A stretch of 9,811 nt of DNA, taken from Chitinophagaceae bacterium UBA2793. Lineage in GTDB: Bacteria > Bacteroidota > Bacteroidia > Chitinophagales > Chitinophagaceae. Under the pieces are notes generated by a model, which saw only the letters and a program-made list of their open reading frames with translations, had not been told where the DNA came from and searched no databases. The stretch lies in assembly GCA_002352045.1 (NCBI GenBank), contig DEHT01000021.1, forward strand, positions 575-10,385, in the 5' to 3' direction. The stretch's first letter is position 1, and each line of letters opens with the position of its first letter. Of this stretch, positions 1 to 7,603 are shown one piece after another. The position numbers were made by a program, and so were the translations under genes.

Positions 1-15
1 GGAGAAGATTTGAAT

Positions 16-170
16 CAATAGCCCCGGGCTTTAGCCCGTGGCTATTGAAAACGGCACCGCTTATGGGCTTTAGCCCAATTTGAAGTTTTTTAGTCGAACA
101 ATAATGAAATTTTATTTTTTGCCCCGACTTTTGGTCGGGGCAAAAAATGCAAATGCCGTGGGCTTTAGCC
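16..170. repeat. REP-like cluster of three GGGCTTTAGCCC hairpin motifs
   Basis: Three copies of the palindromic core GGGCTTTAGCCC lie at 26-37, 65-76 and 160-170; the last is imperfect at its final base. The first copy sits in a long hairpin: 16-23 (CAATAGCC) pairs with 40-47 (GGCTATTG), and after one C/T mismatch 25-30 pairs with 33-38. ACGGCA at 51-56 and TGCCGT at 154-159 are also complementary and could enclose the middle part. Short intergenic palindromes repeated with one core are typical of REP elements, and similar GGGCTTTAGCCC motifs are common between genes in Bacteroidetes. I infer a REP-type cluster. No transposase is visible in the window. Confidence 0.65.
115..147. terminator. 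strong symmetrical hairpin, possible bidirectional terminator
   Basis: TTTTTT plus GCCCCGAC (115-128) is perfectly complementary to GTCGGGGC plus AAAAAA (134-147), giving a 14-bp stem with a 5-nt loop. A GC-rich stem flanked by a T run on either strand fits intrinsic termination in either direction. It lies upstream of the glycosylase gene, so its natural client would be a gene to the left of the window on the plus strand. It could equally be part of the surrounding REP-like cluster. Confidence 0.55.
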
Positions 171-204
171 TTAAGTTCAAGAGTAAAAAATAATATTAAA
201 TGGT

Positions 205-807
205 ATGCCGCACTTAGTCCATCTTACAAAAGATAAAAAGCTTGCAAAAATTATTTTGTTGCAACAGAAGTTTGAATTGCAAAAAAGAAACCGGGTGTAC
301 CTGCATCTTTGCTCCTCTATTATAAGCCAGCAATTAAGCACCAAAGTAGCAGATGTTATCTTCAACCGATTTTTGAATTTGTATCCCAACAAAAAGCCAA
401 CGGCAAAAGATATTGCAGCTACTCCTTTTGAAAAATTAAGAGCCATTGGCCTAAGCAATGCAAAAGCAAATTATGTGCACAATGTTTGTATTTTTTTTAT
501 TGAAAACAAACTCACCGATGCCCGCTTGCACAAAATGGACAATGATGAGCTGACTAATTTTTTGGTGCAAATAAAAGGGGTTGGCCGATGGACAGTAGAA
601 ATGATATTAATGTTTACGCTTGCCAGGGAAGATGTTTTTGCAGTGGACGACCTGGGCATACAGCAAGCAATGGCAAGGCTCTACAAAATAGAAACAGCCG
701 ATAAAAAAGAGATGAAACAAAAGATGATTGAAATTTCAAACAAATGGAGCCCTTACCGCACTTATGCATGCAGGTATTTATGGGGCTGGAAAGATGGAGG
801 TAATTAA
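205..807 (+). CDS. HhH-GPD DNA glycosylase, AlkA/3-methyladenine glycosylase II type
   Basis: This 200-residue protein has a single HhH-GPD domain. An early segment with SQQLS (residues 41-45) matches the usual start of the fold. The helix-hairpin-helix is at about 120-131 (VQIKGVGRWTVE). It is followed by the DVFAVDDLG segment, whose Asp pair (148-149) is where AlkA carries its catalytic aspartate. The family removes alkylated bases such as 3-methyladenine in base excision repair. It lacks the extra N-terminal domain of E. coli AlkA, as do many short bacterial members, and there is no MutY/Nth-type 4Cys iron-sulfur cluster. The ATG at 205 gives a natural N-terminus; an ATG at 200 is in another frame. 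It converges on the msrC-like gene with only 28 bp between stops and no clear terminator. The exact substrate range is not readable from sequence. Confidence 0.88.
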   Translation: MPHLVHLTKDKKLAKIILLQQKFELQKRNRVYLHLCSSIISQQLSTKVADVIFNRFLNLYPNKKPTAKDIAATPFEKLRAIGLSNAKANYVHNVCIFFIENKLTDARLHKMDNDELTNFLVQIKGVGRWTVEMILMFTLAREDVFAVDDLGIQQAMARLYKIETADKKEMKQKMIEISNKWSPYRTYACRYLWGWKDGGN

Positions 808-835
808 AACTGGTAAAGCTTTTAAACAATATGAT

Positions 836-1312
836 TTATTCCGGCTGAAGTAATTGAATTATTTCTTCTAAATATTTTTGGTCAATTTCATCAAACTCAT
901 TCAACGCTTCGCTATCAACATCCAGCACAGCCCACACCTGGTTTTGGTTTAGCAATGGAATTACAATCTCCGATTTGGATAGGCTGCTACAGGCTATATG
1001 GCCGGGAAATTTTTCTACATCGGACACTATCAATGTTAATGCTTTTTCCCAACTGCTGCCGCAAACGCCTCTTCCTTTTTTTATTCTGGTACAGGCAACA
1101 GGGCCCTGAAAAGGCCCCAGCACCAATTGTTCTTTTTTTACAATATAAAAACCTACCCAAAGCCAGGCAAATTGCTGTTTTAATGCAGCACAAATATTGG
1201 CCATGTTGGCTATAACATCTGTTTCGCCCTCCAACAAAGCTTTTATTTGTGGCAACAGTGCTTGATACTGCTCTTTTTTGCTTCCGCTGATTATTTGTAA
1301 ATCCTCTGCCAT
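836..1312 (-). CDS. msrC: free methionine-(R)-sulfoxide reductase (GAF domain, fRMsr)
   Basis: This 158-residue protein is one GAF domain, close to the length of E. coli fRMsr. The family reduces free methionine-(R)-sulfoxide, using cysteine chemistry recharged by thioredoxin. Three cysteines, C74, C84 and C108, have the same 10 and 24 residue spacing as the catalytic and resolving cysteines of E. coli and yeast fRMsr. The acidic substrate-binding residues also line up: E115 in SEIVIPL, and D131 and D133 in DVD. Other family signatures are WVGFY (52-56) and LGPFQGPVACTRI (65-77). This residue agreement makes an active enzyme likely, rather than a ligand-sensing GAF protein. It lies 91 bp downstream of recX on the same strand and may be co-transcribed. 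I saw no recognisable ribosome binding site, as is usual in Bacteroidetes. Confidence 0.9.
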   Translation of the reverse strand: MAEDLQIISGSKKEQYQALLPQIKALLEGETDVIANMANICAALKQQFAWLWVGFYIVKKEQLVLGPFQGPVACTRIKKGRGVCGSSWEKALTLIVSDVEKFPGHIACSSLSKSEIVIPLLNQNQVWAVLDVDSEALNEFDEIDQKYLEEIIQLLQPE

Positions 1313-1403
1313 TGATCTATGATTTATTATTAAACCCTTTTTATATTGTGGTTAGCTTCATTTTCTTAATCAGCCTGCAATATTTCAAATTGCAAAACAA
1401 AAC

Positions 1404-1871
1404 TCAAATGCCATTAAAAAATTCCATTATCATTGAAGGTTCATAACCTTTTTGCATTAAATAATTTCGCAGCTTAGTTTTTTTAATAAAAATATTTTTT
1501 TCACTTTTTAGGGTAGCCAATTTTCCTTTGGCCAATTTCTGAAGCGTGGCTAAATATTCATTCTCATCAATACCTGCCAAAGCTTTTTTAATACAGTAGG
1601 CACTCACTGCTTTTTGCTGCAATTCAAATTTTATTTTCACCCTGCCCCATTGTTTCATTCTAAATTTCCCGCCGGCGAATGCTATGGCAAACCGCTCTTC
1701 ATTCAAATAATTTTCTTCTATCAATTGCACCAAAAGAGTTTCAACCTCCTGTTTGTATAAACCAAAACTGTACAGTTTTTCCCTTGCCTCTGCGTGGCTC
1801 CGCTCCTGGTAGGCGCAATAATGCTTTATTTTTTGCCAGGCTTTTTCTTTTCCAATATAGTTACGGAGCAT
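1404..1871 (-). CDS. recX: regulatory protein RecX
   Basis: This 155-residue protein has the all-helical, three-repeat layout of RecX. Repeat 1 carries YCAYQERSHAEAREKL (18-33). Repeat 2 carries YLNEERFAIAFAGGKF (55-70), followed by WGRVKIKFEL (75-84). Repeat 3 ends with LRNYLMQKGY (134-143). RecX binds inside the groove of RecA filaments and limits their extension and activity during recombination and SOS repair. recA is not in the window, so this is a stand-alone recX. The gene is divergent from dnaN, with 124 bp between their starts. Length is normal for the family and no disruption is seen. Confidence 0.9.
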   Translation of the reverse strand: MLRNYIGKEKAWQKIKHYCAYQERSHAEAREKLYSFGLYKQEVETLLVQLIEENYLNEERFAIAFAGGKFRMKQWGRVKIKFELQQKAVSAYCIKKALAGIDENEYLATLQKLAKGKLATLKSEKNIFIKKTKLRNYLMQKGYEPSMIMEFFNGI

Positions 1872-1948
1872 GTGGGCAAATTAATGGAAATAACTGCTTT
1901 TACACATATTTTCAAGAGCTTTTCATTGCAATATCAAAAAATACTATC

Positions 1949-1975
1949 TTGTCCCTTTAACAAAGATTATCTTTG
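1949..1975 (+). promoter_or_regulatory. putative dnaN promoter with TAnnTTTG -7 box
   Basis: TATCTTTG at 1968-1975 is a full match to the Bacteroidetes -7 consensus TAnnTTTG. It lies 20 bp before the dnaN ATG, which implies a very short leader. A TTG at 1949-1951 is a possible -33 element, although its 16-nt spacing is shorter than usual. The -7 box forms the right half of a palindrome, CAAAGAT-T-ATCTTTG (1961-1975). That palindrome could be a regulator site or simply fortuitous. Confidence 0.55.
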
Positions 1976-1995
1976 ATTTTCAAATTTTACGATTT

Positions 1996-3111
1996 ATGAA
2001 GTTTATTGTTTCTTCTTCAGCCCTGCTGAAACAACTGCAACAAATTAGTGGTGTTATTAATGCCAATACCGTTTTACCCATTTTGGAAGATTTTTTGTTT
2101 GAAATAGAAAAAAACAAACTTACCGTAGTGGCTACCGACCTTGAAACCGTTGCCAAAATTCACATGGATATTGAAGCAAAAGACAGTGGAAAGGTTTGTA
2201 TTCCTGCTAAAATTTTATTGGATTCATTAAAGAATATTCCTGAGCAGCCGCTTACTTTTAATATTGATAAAAACTTTGGAGTAGAAATTACCAGCGACAA
2301 TGGTAAGTATAAAGTAATGGGCGAAAACCCCGATAACTTTCCCAAAGAACCTTCGGCAGATGATGCCAATAGTTTTACCATGATATCCAGCTCGCTGGTT
2401 ACTGCTATTAACAAAGCCATTTTTGCCGTAAGCAACGATGACCTACGCCCGGCTATGACCGGCGTATTTTTTGAGTTGGATAAAAAAAGCATCAGCTTTG
2501 TAGCTACCGATGCTCACCGATTAGTAAAATATACCCGAACTGATGTAAGTTGCCCGCAAAAAGATTCTTTCATTGTTCCTAAAAAACCATTGCAATTATT
2601 AAAAACAGCTTTGCCCGATAATGAGGATGAATTGGAAATTTCTTACAACAACAATCACCTTTTTGTAAAACATGGCGGCACTGAATTGGTTTGTAGGCTT
2701 ATTGATGCCCGCTTCCCCGATTATAAAGTAGTTATACCTGTTGACAATCCTTACAAAATGACCATTAATCGCCAGGCTTTTCAAAATGCATTGCGCAGGG
2801 TAAGTGTGTTTAGTAACAAAAGCACCAACCAGGTTGCGTTAAGCATTAGCGGCAGCGAATTACAATTGGCTTCGCAGGATGTTGATTTTAGTTTTGAAGG
2901 AAACGAACGAATGGCCTGCCAGTACGATGGCGAAGATTTGCAAATTGCCTTCAATGCAAAATTTTTAATTGAAATGCTCAATGGTGCCGATACCGAAGAA
3001 ATAACGGTGGAATTAAGCACCCCAACCAAAGCAGGTATTATAAAACCAACCGAAACCGATGAAGGCGAAGAATTGCTAATGTTAGTAATGCCTTTGATGC
3101 TGAATAACTAA
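1996..3111 (+). CDS. dnaN: DNA polymerase III subunit beta (sliding clamp)
   Basis: This 371-residue protein matches the usual length and three-domain layout of the beta clamp, which dimerises around DNA and tethers polymerase III and repair proteins. Family signatures are visible: LRPAMTGVFFE (150-160), TDAHRLV (171-177), LIDARFPDY (235-243) and the C-terminal VMPLML (364-369), next to the hydrophobic partner-binding pocket. The N-terminus MKFIVSSSALLKQLQ is typical of Bacteroidetes DnaN. dnaA and recF are not adjacent, so the classical dnaA-dnaN-recF origin cluster is absent here. The gene appears monocistronic, with a promoter-like box 20 bp upstream and a strong terminator just after the stop. 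No anomaly was seen. Confidence 0.97.
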   Translation: MKFIVSSSALLKQLQQISGVINANTVLPILEDFLFEIEKNKLTVVATDLETVAKIHMDIEAKDSGKVCIPAKILLDSLKNIPEQPLTFNIDKNFGVEITSDNGKYKVMGENPDNFPKEPSADDANSFTMISSSLVTAINKAIFAVSNDDLRPAMTGVFFELDKKSISFVATDAHRLVKYTRTDVSCPQKDSFIVPKKPLQLLKTALPDNEDELEISYNNNHLFVKHGGTELVCRLIDARFPDYKVVIPVDNPYKMTINRQAFQNALRRVSVFSNKSTNQVALSISGSELQLASQDVDFSFEGNERMACQYDGEDLQIAFNAKFLIEMLNGADTEEITVELSTPTKAGIIKPTETDEGEELLMLVMPLMLNN

Positions 3112-3128
3112 TTATTTTATTACAACAT

Positions 3129-3162
3129 AAAAACGCTTTCTGTAAAACGAAGGCGTTTTTTT
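3129..3162 (+). terminator. intrinsic terminator after dnaN
   Basis: AAAAACGCTTTC (3129-3140) pairs with GAAGGCGTTTTT (3149-3160), with one G-T wobble, around an 8-nt loop, and is followed by more T residues. It starts 17 bp past the dnaN stop and ends about 10 bp before the next start codon. It should therefore uncouple dnaN from the DUF2007 gene unless read-through occurs. Confidence 0.8.
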
Positions 3163-3172
3163 ATTAATTGCC

Positions 3173-3598
3173 ATGTCCATCCAATTTATTCAAATAGCAA
3201 GTTTTGATAATTATTTGCTGGCTAATATGACCCTTGGTCTCCTACAGGACAATTATATCAATTGCCATTTAAAAGATGAACATATTGTAACCATAGACCC
3301 ACTCCTAAACCCGGCTGTGGGTGGTATTAAATTGATGGTGGCTCAAGAACATGTACCCAGAGCAGAGGCCTTAATTTCAGAAGCAGAAAAAGAATATCTC
3401 TCGCAAAAAAAATGTCCTCAATGCCTGCAAACCGGGCTGGTTGCAGAAGAAAAAATTAGCCGCCCCACAAGTGTTTTTGGAAAAATAAAAAACATACTTG
3501 CATACGGACAGGAAACCATCTACAGCAAAAAATACCGATGTGTTTCCTGCAATGCTTTATTGGATACTTTAAATTTGGATGAGGAGGATAAGAACTAA
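3173..3598 (+). CDS. DUF2007-type protein with C-terminal zinc ribbon
   Basis: This 141-residue soluble protein has no signal peptide or membrane segment. Residues 1-75 look like the DUF2007 fold, named a putative signal-transducing domain: it opens with a phrase about FDN-Y-ANM-LGLL, followed by LLNPAVGGIKLMVAQEHVPR (44-63). The C-terminal part has two CxxC knuckles, CPQC (81-84) and CVSC (123-126), a pattern that fits a zinc ribbon. The molecular role of the family is unknown and I do not assign one. The start ATG lies only 10 bp beyond the dnaN terminator, so its promoter must overlap the terminator or transcription must read through; no good TAnnTTTG box is visible. The domain call rests on recognition only and should be treated as likely. 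Confidence 0.72.
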   Translation: MSIQFIQIASFDNYLLANMTLGLLQDNYINCHLKDEHIVTIDPLLNPAVGGIKLMVAQEHVPRAEALISEAEKEYLSQKKCPQCLQTGLVAEEKISRPTSVFGKIKNILAYGQETIYSKKYRCVSCNALLDTLNLDEEDKN

Positions 3599-3664
3599 GG
3601 ATACAAAAATGTATTGTTTGTGGCAATACTACTGCGACATACTACAAATAACAAAATGTAAAAA

Positions 3665-4909
3665 ATGTTAAGAACAGTTATAGTAATTATTTTTATCCTG
3701 ACTTTGGCCTGTTGTAAAAACAGTGGTCAAAAAAAACAAACAGATAACACATTACAAATAGACTCATTGACAAACGAAATCAATGCGGATAGTACTAATG
3801 GCGTTTTTAATGGATTTGCAGTTTCTATCGTAAATGACCAAGGAACATTGTATCAAAAAGGTTTTGGGTTTGCTGACATTGAAAATCAAAAAAAATATAC
3901 GGATTCAACAATTCAGAACATAGCCTCAATATCTAAAACATTTGTAGGCTTGGCTTTATTGAAAGCACAAGAATTGGGGAAGCTGAAATTAGACGACCCA
4001 ATAAACAAATACTTGCCTTTCAAAGTAGTTAATCCCAATTATCCTGCCACTAACATTACTTTACGACACTTAGCAACTCATACTTCCAGTATTGCTGACA
4101 ATGAATTTTACCTTACCAAAAACTACTTCTTAAAAGAAAATCAAGACTTAAAAGCTTTGCATTTGGTATTTGAAGAAACACAAGTTTTTATTCCAAAAGA
4201 TTCTGTTGTTTCTATGGAAGAATTTCTGAAAAACTTATTGGTTGAAAAAGGAAAATGGAACACCAAAGAAACTTATACAAAACACAAACCCGGAGATATT
4301 TATGAATATTCAAACATAGGTACAACATTGGCAGCATTTGTGCTTGAAATGGCAACAGGTGAGACTTTTGACAAGTTCACCACGGCATACATATTGAAAC
4401 CACTAAAAATGAATGCTTCGGGTTGGCATTTTGAAGACATCAATTTTGCTAACTATTCTAAACTATATGAAAATCCAAAAACTTTACTGCCATTTTACGG
4501 CATGGTTTCTTATCCTGATGGAAATTTCATCACTTCAATAAATGATTTAAGTTTATACTTATCTGAACTTATCAAAGGTTACAATGGCAATGGAACAATA
4601 TTGAGTAAAGAAAGTTTCAAGGAATATTTCAGACCACAATTGGAAGCCAAAAATTTCATTGACCGAAACGATAAAAACCCATATAGCGAAAGTTATAATG
4701 TTGGAATTTTTATGGGTTTTGGATATACAGGTTACATAGGCCATACAGGAGGCGACCCAGGTGTTGGGTCAATGATGTTTTTTGACCCTAAAAATAACAT
4801 TGGAAGGATTTTGATAATAAACACTTCTTTCTCTGACAAAATAGGGAACGACACTTTTTATGGAATATGGGACAAGTTAGAAAAATATCAATCCAAATTA
4901 ACAAACTGA
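3665..4909 (+). CDS. serine hydrolase of the beta-lactamase/class C (AmpC-like) family, lipoprotein
   Basis: The 414-residue product starts with a hydrophobic stretch ending in LACC (14-17), a lipoprotein-type signal with C16 or C17 as the modified residue. It is therefore probably anchored in a membrane outside the cytoplasm. The penicillin-binding-protein fold is complete: SISK (88-91) gives the nucleophile S88 and K91, YSN (215-217) is the second motif, and HTGG (360-363) replaces KTG. Such proteins include DD-peptidases, esterases and D-amino-acid peptidases, and the substrate cannot be told from sequence. HTG rather than KTG argues against a typical beta-lactamase. The gene is AT-richer than its neighbours: sampled 60-base blocks at 3901, 4141, 4201 and 4501 have 27-33% GC, against 38-48% in dnaN blocks at 2101, 2401 and 2881 and 47% in a kdsB block at 5341. 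With the palindrome behind it, this suggests later acquisition. Confidence 0.88.
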   Translation: MLRTVIVIIFILTLACCKNSGQKKQTDNTLQIDSLTNEINADSTNGVFNGFAVSIVNDQGTLYQKGFGFADIENQKKYTDSTIQNIASISKTFVGLALLKAQELGKLKLDDPINKYLPFKVVNPNYPATNITLRHLATHTSSIADNEFYLTKNYFLKENQDLKALHLVFEETQVFIPKDSVVSMEEFLKNLLVEKGKWNTKETYTKHKPGDIYEYSNIGTTLAAFVLEMATGETFDKFTTAYILKPLKMNASGWHFEDINFANYSKLYENPKTLLPFYGMVSYPDGNFITSINDLSLYLSELIKGYNGNGTILSKESFKEYFRPQLEAKNFIDRNDKNPYSESYNVGIFMGFGYTGYIGHTGGDPGVGSMMFFDPKNNIGRILIINTSFSDKIGNDTFYGIWDKLEKYQSKLTN

Positions 4910-4911
4910 AA

Positions 4912-5051
4912 AATACTGCCACTAACTTCGTATTGGCAATTGTGGGGCTGATTCCGAAGGCTTTCGGGATAAACTCAATATTTGTAATTTGATTGAGAAT
5001 TAGTGTAAATGTTGGGCTAACGTTTTTCAAATGCCCCGCCATCGCCAATAC
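4912..5051. repeat. large imperfect palindrome, attC-like in general form
   Basis: The left arm at 4930-4948 and right arm at 5033-5051 are inverted copies, 16 of 19 positions complementary, with GTATTGGC/GCCAATAC and GGGGC/GCCCC perfectly matched. The arms enclose 84 nt that hold smaller hairpins: CCGAA/TTCGG at 4954-4967 and CTCAAT/ATTGAG at 4974-4997. Outside the left arm, CACTAA (4920-4925) is complementary to TTAGTG (5000-5005). A gene followed at once by a long mismatched palindrome resembles an integron gene cassette with its attC site. However, a matching pair of terminal core boxes is not evident, so the attC reading is inference. It could equally be another class of mobile or repeat element. 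Confidence 0.5.
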
Positions 5052-5081
5052 ATAAACAGCTCTCCAATTTTATTTTTTGGG

Positions 5082-5089
5082 TAATTTTA
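5082..5089 (+). promoter_or_regulatory. possible -7 box of kdsB
   Basis: TAATTTTA at 5082-5089 matches the Bacteroidetes -7 consensus TAnnTTTG at all but the last base and lies 8 bp before the kdsB ATG. That geometry would give a nearly leaderless transcript. No convincing -33 element is seen, so this is a weak call. Confidence 0.3.
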
Positions 5090-5097
5090 GCCCCGAT

Positions 5098-5829
5098 ATG
5101 AAAAAAATTGCAATGATACCGGCTCGGTATGCAGCCACCCGGTTTCCCTACAAACTAATGCAACCGCTTGGCAACAAAACGGTGATACGGCACACTTATG
5201 ATAATACAGTAGCCACAGGTTTGTTCAACGATGTATTTGTGGTTACCGACCATGAGATTATTTACAACGAAATTGTAAACCATGGCGGAAAAGCCATTAT
5301 GAGTATAAAAGAACATGAAAGTGGCAGCGATAGAATTGCTGAAGCAGTTGCCAACATGCCCGTGGATGTTGTATTAAATGTACAGGGCGACGAACCATTT
5401 GTAAAAAAAGAACCACTCCGTTTATTGCTGGATGCGTTTAACAACCCTGCCGTGCAAGTGGGATCATTAATGAAAAAATTTTCCGACCCTTCGCTCATAA
5501 ATAATGCCAATTATGTAAAAGTGCTGGTGGACAAAAACAATGATTCGCTTTTATTCAGTCGTGCGGTAATTCCTTTTCAAAGAGATGAAAGCATTGCTCT
5601 CAATTATTTTGAACACATAGGAGTGTATGCATTTAGAAAAGATATTTTGTTGCAGTTTACCAAATGGCCTGCAGCTTTAATTGAACAAGTAGAAAAGTTA
5701 GAGCAACTACGTTATCTGTACAACGGCATTAAAATAAGAATGATAGAAACAAATGAAGTAAGTGTAAAAATTGATGTGCCGGAAGATTTATCTTTGGCAG
5801 AAAATTATCTAAAAAGTATAGAACCTTAA
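5098..5829 (+). CDS. kdsB: 3-deoxy-manno-octulosonate cytidylyltransferase (CMP-Kdo synthetase)
   Basis: KdsB couples CTP to Kdo to give CMP-Kdo, the activated sugar that Kdo transferase adds to lipid A in the cytoplasm. The 243-residue protein has the family motifs in order: IPARYAATRFPYKL (7-20, nucleotide loop), HESGSDR (73-79), NVQGDEP (94-100, with metal-binding D98), HIGVYAFR (173-180), LEQLRYLYNG (201-210) and DVPEDL (226-231). I chose the ATG at 5098, since it begins exactly at the conserved MKKIAMIPARY. A TTG at 5077 in the same frame would add seven unsupported residues. Tyr18 occupies a position that is normally Gly or Ala in this loop. The stop is 1 bp from the DUF1569 start, so the two are probably co-translated. 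kdsD lies in the same window on the other strand. Confidence 0.93.
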   Translation: MKKIAMIPARYAATRFPYKLMQPLGNKTVIRHTYDNTVATGLFNDVFVVTDHEIIYNEIVNHGGKAIMSIKEHESGSDRIAEAVANMPVDVVLNVQGDEPFVKKEPLRLLLDAFNNPAVQVGSLMKKFSDPSLINNANYVKVLVDKNNDSLLFSRAVIPFQRDESIALNYFEHIGVYAFRKDILLQFTKWPAALIEQVEKLEQLRYLYNGIKIRMIETNEVSVKIDVPEDLSLAENYLKSIEP

Positions 5830-5830
5830 C

Positions 5831-6280
5831 ATGAAAAATTTATTTTCCGAAGATGTACACAACGAAATTTTGCAAAGAATGGATGCTTTAAAAAACAATG
5901 CGCAAGCACAATGGGGCAAAATGAATGTAGCGCAAATGCTAGCTCATTGCCAAGAAGCTTTTACAGTTCCCTTAAGCGAAAAACCGTTGAAAAGAAATTT
6001 GCTTGGCTTACTACTTGGCTGGGCTTTTAAGAGTCAACTTTACAATGATAAGCCCTGGAAACAAAACCTGCCTACAGCACCCAATTTTATTATTAAAAAC
6101 GAAAGGGATTTTGAAAAAGAAAAAGCCGGGCTGCTGGAAATGATTAATGCCTTCTACCAAAAAGGGCCCAAAAATGTTGGTCTGTACCCTCACCCCATGT
6201 TTGGTTCATTTACTAAAGAACAATGGGGCATGAGTATGTACAAACATTTAGACCATCACTTGAGGCAGTTTGGAGTATAA
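5831..6280 (+). CDS. DUF1569 protein of the DinB/YfiT-like putative metalloenzyme fold
   Basis: This 149-residue protein looks like a DUF1569 member: WGKMNVAQMLAHC (28-40) is the characteristic N-terminal phrase, and MYKHLDHHLRQF (136-147) is the closing helix. In the DinB fold three histidines bind a metal. H39, H139 and H143 stand at the expected places, the last two in an HxxxH arrangement. Many DinB-fold proteins are thiol-dependent transferases, but nothing here shows the substrate, so no function is assigned. There is no signal peptide; a mildly hydrophobic stretch (56-66) is probably part of a helix. The start is 1 bp after the kdsB stop, so it should share kdsB expression. The functional link to Kdo synthesis is unclear and may be only positional. 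Confidence 0.82.
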   Translation: MKNLFSEDVHNEILQRMDALKNNAQAQWGKMNVAQMLAHCQEAFTVPLSEKPLKRNLLGLLLGWAFKSQLYNDKPWKQNLPTAPNFIIKNERDFEKEKAGLLEMINAFYQKGPKNVGLYPHPMFGSFTKEQWGMSMYKHLDHHLRQFGV

Positions 6281-6294
6281 TAAAAACCTTAAAC

Positions 6295-6332
6295 AAAAAG
6301 AGGCGTTTCCGTTTTGAAACCCCTCTTTTTTT
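6295..6332. terminator. bidirectional intrinsic terminator between convergent genes
   Basis: AAAAAGAGG (6295-6303) pairs with CCTCTTTTT (6322-6330), and after one C-C mismatch GTTTC (6305-6309) pairs with GAAAC (6316-6320) around a 6-nt loop. The T run on the plus strand ends the kdsB-DUF1569 transcript. The A run, read as T on the minus strand, can end the aminotransferase transcript, whose stop is at 6352. Confidence 0.85.
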
Positions 6333-6351
6333 ACTTTTTAATTTTTACTTT

Positions 6352-7491
6352 TTACTTACTAAGTCTCATAGCCGCTTCCGCCAATGTGCTTTCGTTTTTT
6401 GCAAAACAAAAACGAAGTACTTTATGTTCTTCTTTGTTTTTGTAAAATGCCGATACCGGGATAGTAGCTACGCCATATTCTTTGGTTAACCTGATGGCCA
6501 ATTCTTTTTCGGTTTCATTGCTCCAACCATCGTAACTATATAATTGAAAATAACTGCCATCGCTGGGTAATGGTTTAAAAGGAGTGGCTCTCATTGCTTC
6601 CATTAAAAAATCTCTTTTTTGGCTGATGAACTTTCCCAACTGCAGGTATTCATTTTCTTGTTGTAAAAAAGTAGCCAGGGCAAATTGTACCGGGCTATTG
6701 CAGCAAAAGGAATTAAATTGGTGCACTTTTCTAAACTCACTCATTAGTGTCGGCGGCGCAATACAGTAACCCATTTTCCACCCGGTGCAGTGATAGGTTT
6801 TGCCAAAAGAAAAACACACAAAGCTTCTTTTATACAATTCAGGATAGGCCAATACCGAAACATGCTCTTTGCCATCAAAAACCAAGTGCTCATATACTTC
6901 ATCGCTTATCACAAAAATATTGCTGCCTTTTGTAAGCTCAATCAAAGCCTGCATATCTGCATTGCTCAGTAAAGACCCGGTAGGGTTATGTGGGCTGTTG
7001 ATAATAATTGCCCTGGTACGAGAAGATATTTTTTGTTTTACTTCATCCCAATCAATATGATAATCGGGAAATTGTAAACTTATTGGAACAGCTACAGCGC
7101 CATTAATTTCAATATTGGGAATATAGCTATCGTAAGCAGGTTCAAAAATTATTACTTCGTCGCCCTTATTTAAAATAGTGCTGAGAGCGGAATAAATAGC
7201 ATAAGTACCGCCGGGTGTTATGGTTATTTCATCGTTGGCATTAATAGTATTGTGGTAAAGCTTTTTTACTTTGAGTGCAATTTGCTCACGCAACTGTGGC
7301 AACCCGTTCATGTGTACGTATTGGTTATGCCCGTTTTGCATGGCTTCATTTACCAGGTTGGTTAATGTTGCACTCATTGGAAAATCGGGAAAACCCTGGC
7401 CAAGATTGATGGCATTGTGTTGCTGAGCCAGCACACTCATTTCGGTAAAAATGGTGGTGCCTACATTTGGTAGCTTACTATTAATTAACAT
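6352..7491 (-). CDS. methionine aminotransferase (PLP-dependent, class I/II)
   Basis: This is a 379-residue fold-type I aminotransferase of the YbdL/kynurenine aminotransferase branch, which prefers methionine and can regenerate it from its 2-oxo acid. Visible landmarks are INLGQGFPDF (28-37), the PHNPTG motif (167-172, with cofactor-contacting N169), DEVYEHL (197-203, D197 pairs with the pyridine nitrogen), the SFGKTYHCTGWKMGY block (228-242) with Schiff-base lysine K231, and R360 in LRFCFAK, which should bind the substrate carboxylate. I start at MLINSKLP (ATG at 7491). An in-frame ATG at 7545 would add 18 residues (ISKSPNCQISKS type) that are merely translated 8-bp spacer repeats. It is last in the minus-strand run after kdsD and manC, separated by a 112-bp repeat-bearing spacer, so co-transcription is uncertain. 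Confidence 0.9.
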   Translation of the reverse strand: MLINSKLPNVGTTIFTEMSVLAQQHNAINLGQGFPDFPMSATLTNLVNEAMQNGHNQYVHMNGLPQLREQIALKVKKLYHNTINANDEITITPGGTYAIYSALSTILNKGDEVIIFEPAYDSYIPNIEINGAVAVPISLQFPDYHIDWDEVKQKISSRTRAIIINSPHNPTGSLLSNADMQALIELTKGSNIFVISDEVYEHLVFDGKEHVSVLAYPELYKRSFVCFSFGKTYHCTGWKMGYCIAPPTLMSEFRKVHQFNSFCCNSPVQFALATFLQQENEYLQLGKFISQKRDFLMEAMRATPFKPLPSDGSYFQLYSYDGWSNETEKELAIRLTKEYGVATIPVSAFYKNKEEHKVLRFCFAKNESTLAEAAMRLSK

Positions 7492-7495
7492 GATT

Positions 7496-7590
7496 GATTT
7501 GGAGATTTGACAATTTGGGGATTTGGAAATTTGGAAATGATTCAATTATTGCAATCTCCTTCAATTGGCACATCATCAAATTATCAAATC
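7496..7590. repeat. 8-bp periodic array with an inverted partner
   Basis: Five consecutive 8-bp units of the form RATTTGRN occupy 7496-7535 (GATTTGGA, GATTTGAC, AATTTGGG, GATTTGGA, AATTTGGA). Two units in the opposite orientation, ATCAAATT and ATCAAATC, follow at 7575-7590. Segments 7504-7517 and 7577-7590 are complementary at 13 of 14 positions in a single register, so the spacer between manC and the aminotransferase can fold into a hairpin. Similar ATTTGG/CCAAAT arrays are familiar in Bacteroidetes spacers and often create false N-terminal extensions. No function is known to me. Confidence 0.75.
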
Positions 7591-7603
7591 GCAAAAATTG
7601 CAA